Shown: positions 6,964 through 7,459 of the stretch, in pieces
Numbering within the stretch: the stretch's first letter is position 1
How the letters are laid out: each line of letters opens with the position of its first letter
NCBI GenBank assembly: GCA_030591745.1
Contig: JAUVAM010000172.1
Location: 1-7,459, forward strand
Length of the DNA stretch: 7,459 nt
Origin: Deltaproteobacteria bacterium
Lineage (GTDB): Bacteria > Myxococcota > B64-G9
Direction: 5' to 3'
The notes under the pieces: generated by a model
What the model was told of the DNA's origin: nothing
Seen by the model: the letters and a program-made list of their open reading frames with translations, nothing else
Databases searched by the model: none
Made by a program: the position numbers and the translations under genes

Positions 6964-6987
6964 GATGGATAAAATTGTCCCCGCCAG
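6954..6987 (-). promoter_or_regulatory. possible antiterminator helix
   Basis: Minus-strand CTGGCGGG (6987-6980) can pair with CCCGCCGG (6961-6954) over 8 positions, seven Watson-Crick and one G-U, with an 18-base loop. The second arm covers most of the 5' arm of the terminator, so the two helices exclude each other. The terminator stem is the longer of the two and lacks a wobble pair. Confidence 0.35.
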
Positions 6988-6990
6988 GTC

Positions 6991-7011
6991 GCGTCATCCA
7001 GAGATGATCGC
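6991..7011 (-). promoter_or_regulatory. leader hairpin overlapping the anti-ribosome-site arm
   Basis: On the minus strand GCG-A-TCATC / GATGA-CGC forms an 8-bp stem with one bulged A and a 4-base loop. Its 3' arm shares four bases (6994-6991) with the ACGCGACCT element that can cover the DUF1385 ribosome site, so both cannot form fully at once. Confidence 0.35.
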
Positions 7012-7028
7012 GTCCCGATGGCGAGTCA

Positions 7029-7253
7029 CTAAGATTCCGACTTTGCGTTCTTGTCGCTCAAGCCATACTTGCGACGGAAGCGCTCAACGCGTCCAGCGCT
7101 GTCGACCAACTTTTGCTTGCCTGTGAAAAAAGGATGGCAGTTGGAGCAAATATCCACTCTGAAGCTACCGCGGGTCGAGCGGGTTTCGATCTCGTTGCCA
7201 CAGGCACACGAAACAGTGGCCTTTTCGTACTTGGGATGGATTTTTTCCTTCAT
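7029..7253 (-). CDS. rpmE: 50S ribosomal protein L31 (zinc-binding type)
   Basis: A 74-residue protein, a normal length for L31, a late-binding protein of the large ribosomal subunit. The family pattern is clear: [10 protein letters not shown] at the start, then HPFFTGKQ, then [11 protein letters not shown]. Cysteines at 16, 18, 36 and 39 (CAC and CSNC) give the zinc-binding form. The zinc-free paralogue used in zinc shortage lacks them. The start at 7253 has GAGG 8 bases upstream and matches the family N-terminus. A frame extension to 7280 adds nine residues without homology. The gene has its own promoter (7329-7356), a leader of about 70 bases with a hairpin, and a terminator shortly after the stop. 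It is therefore probably transcribed largely as a single-gene message between rho and the DUF1385 unit. Confidence 0.97.
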   Translation of the reverse strand: MKEKIHPKYEKATVSCACGNEIETRSTRGSFRVDICSNCHPFFTGKQKLVDSAGRVERFRRKYGLSDKNAKSES

Positions 7254-7299
7254 GATAACAACCTCAATTCCGATCTGCATTCAGACAAAAACAACTGGA

Positions 7300-7318
7300 T
7301 CAGCCCCACAAGGGCTGA
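7300..7318 (-). promoter_or_regulatory. hairpin in the rpmE leader
   Basis: On the minus strand TCAGCCC / GGGCTGA forms a perfect 7-bp stem (7318-7312 and 7306-7300) with a 5-base loop. It begins only a few bases after the predicted rpmE start point. A T-rich stretch, TTGTTTTTG, follows after about 5 bases, so it could also act as a weak terminator. An L31-binding leader is a second possibility. Confidence 0.5.
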
Positions 7319-7328
7319 CGGGCGAACC

Positions 7329-7356
7329 ATTTTACTTAGCGCCGGATACTTGTCAA
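7329..7356 (-). promoter_or_regulatory. sigma70-type promoter for rpmE
   Basis: On the minus strand a perfect TTGACA (7356-7351), a 16-base spacer and TAAAAT (7334-7329, one mismatch to consensus) form the best promoter in the window. It begins 16 bases after the rho stop codon and predicts transcription from about 7322. Confidence 0.8.
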
Positions 7357-7371
7357 GCGCTTTCAGCCCCT

Positions 7372-7459
7372 CTACTGATTCATGGAATCCAAAAATTCCT
7401 GGTTGGTTTCCGTGCGGCTCACCTTGGAAAGCAGGAATTCCATGGAGTCGATGACGTTC
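7372..7459 (-). CDS. rho: transcription termination factor Rho, C-terminal end (partial)
   Basis: Only the last 28 codons and the TAG stop are in the window. They read NVIDSMEFLLSKVSRTETNQ and then EFLDSMNQ, matching the conserved C-terminal helix of Rho (MEFL followed by a T-(K/E)-(T/S)-N-x-EF pattern). Rho is the hexameric RNA helicase that ends transcription. The gene enters from the right edge. No strong intrinsic terminator precedes the rpmE promoter, so some read-through from rho into rpmE is possible. Confidence 0.9.
   Translation of the reverse strand, partial: NVIDSMEFLLSKVSRTETNQEFLDSMNQ

Larger units (their letters stand above)
6913..6994 (-). promoter_or_regulatory. inverted repeat pairing leader with the DUF1385 ribosome site (possible RNA switch)
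   Basis: The minus-strand leader sequence ACGCGACCT (6994-6986) is the exact complement of AGGTCGCGT (6921-6913), which holds most of the Shine-Dalgarno and the first two bases of the GTG start. Pairing would enclose the terminator hairpin and hide the ribosome site. The pairing is seen in the sequence; a regulatory role is inference. Confidence 0.4.

Noticed and set aside
7254..7280. Upstream start for rpmE adding nine residues
   Set aside because: L31 proteins begin with the M-K-x-x-I-H-P pattern found at 7253, and GAGG is placed for that start.

Overview
This window looks like a chromosomal segment from a delta-proteobacterial lineage (Myxococcota, Desulfobacterota or a relative). Three things support that: the gene order rho-rpmE-DUF1385-prfA-prmC-murA, a PilZ-type protein of the kind expanded in myxobacteria, and moderately GC-rich DNA. 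The assignment rests on gene order and protein motifs only. No mobile element, CRISPR array, tRNA or rRNA was seen.

Right half (2592-7459, all on the minus strand, so read from right to left): the last 28 codons of rho; rpmE (ribosomal protein L31) with its own good sigma70-type promoter and a leader hairpin; an intrinsic terminator; then a tight unit of a DUF1385 membrane protein, prfA (release factor 1), prmC (the methylase that modifies release factors) and murA (first committed step of peptidoglycan synthesis). Spacings inside the unit are 21 bases, a 4-base ATGA overlap, and 13 bases. prfA and prmC work together directly: PrmC methylates the GGQ glutamine of RF1.

The most notable non-coding signal is the rpmE-DUF1385 junction (about 6912-7011, minus strand). 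A strong terminator ends right against the Shine-Dalgarno of the DUF1385 gene, so no promoter fits between them and the downstream essential genes seem to depend on read-through or on a promoter located before the terminator. The same leader can form an antiterminator-like helix and a perfect 9-bp helix that covers the Shine-Dalgarno and start codon. This is a candidate attenuator or RNA switch.

Middle (1805-2586): a long divergent intergenic region with several short palindromes, then a short plus-strand PilZ-like gene that converges on murA with only 5 bases between the stop codons.

Left part (1-1804, minus strand): a membrane-anchored lytic transglycosylase, a small lipoprotein with its own promoter and a repetitive acidic C-terminus, and the N-terminal 139 codons of a PaaK/CapK-type adenylate-forming enzyme that runs off the left edge. 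The theme is cell envelope, but a functional link among these three is inference.
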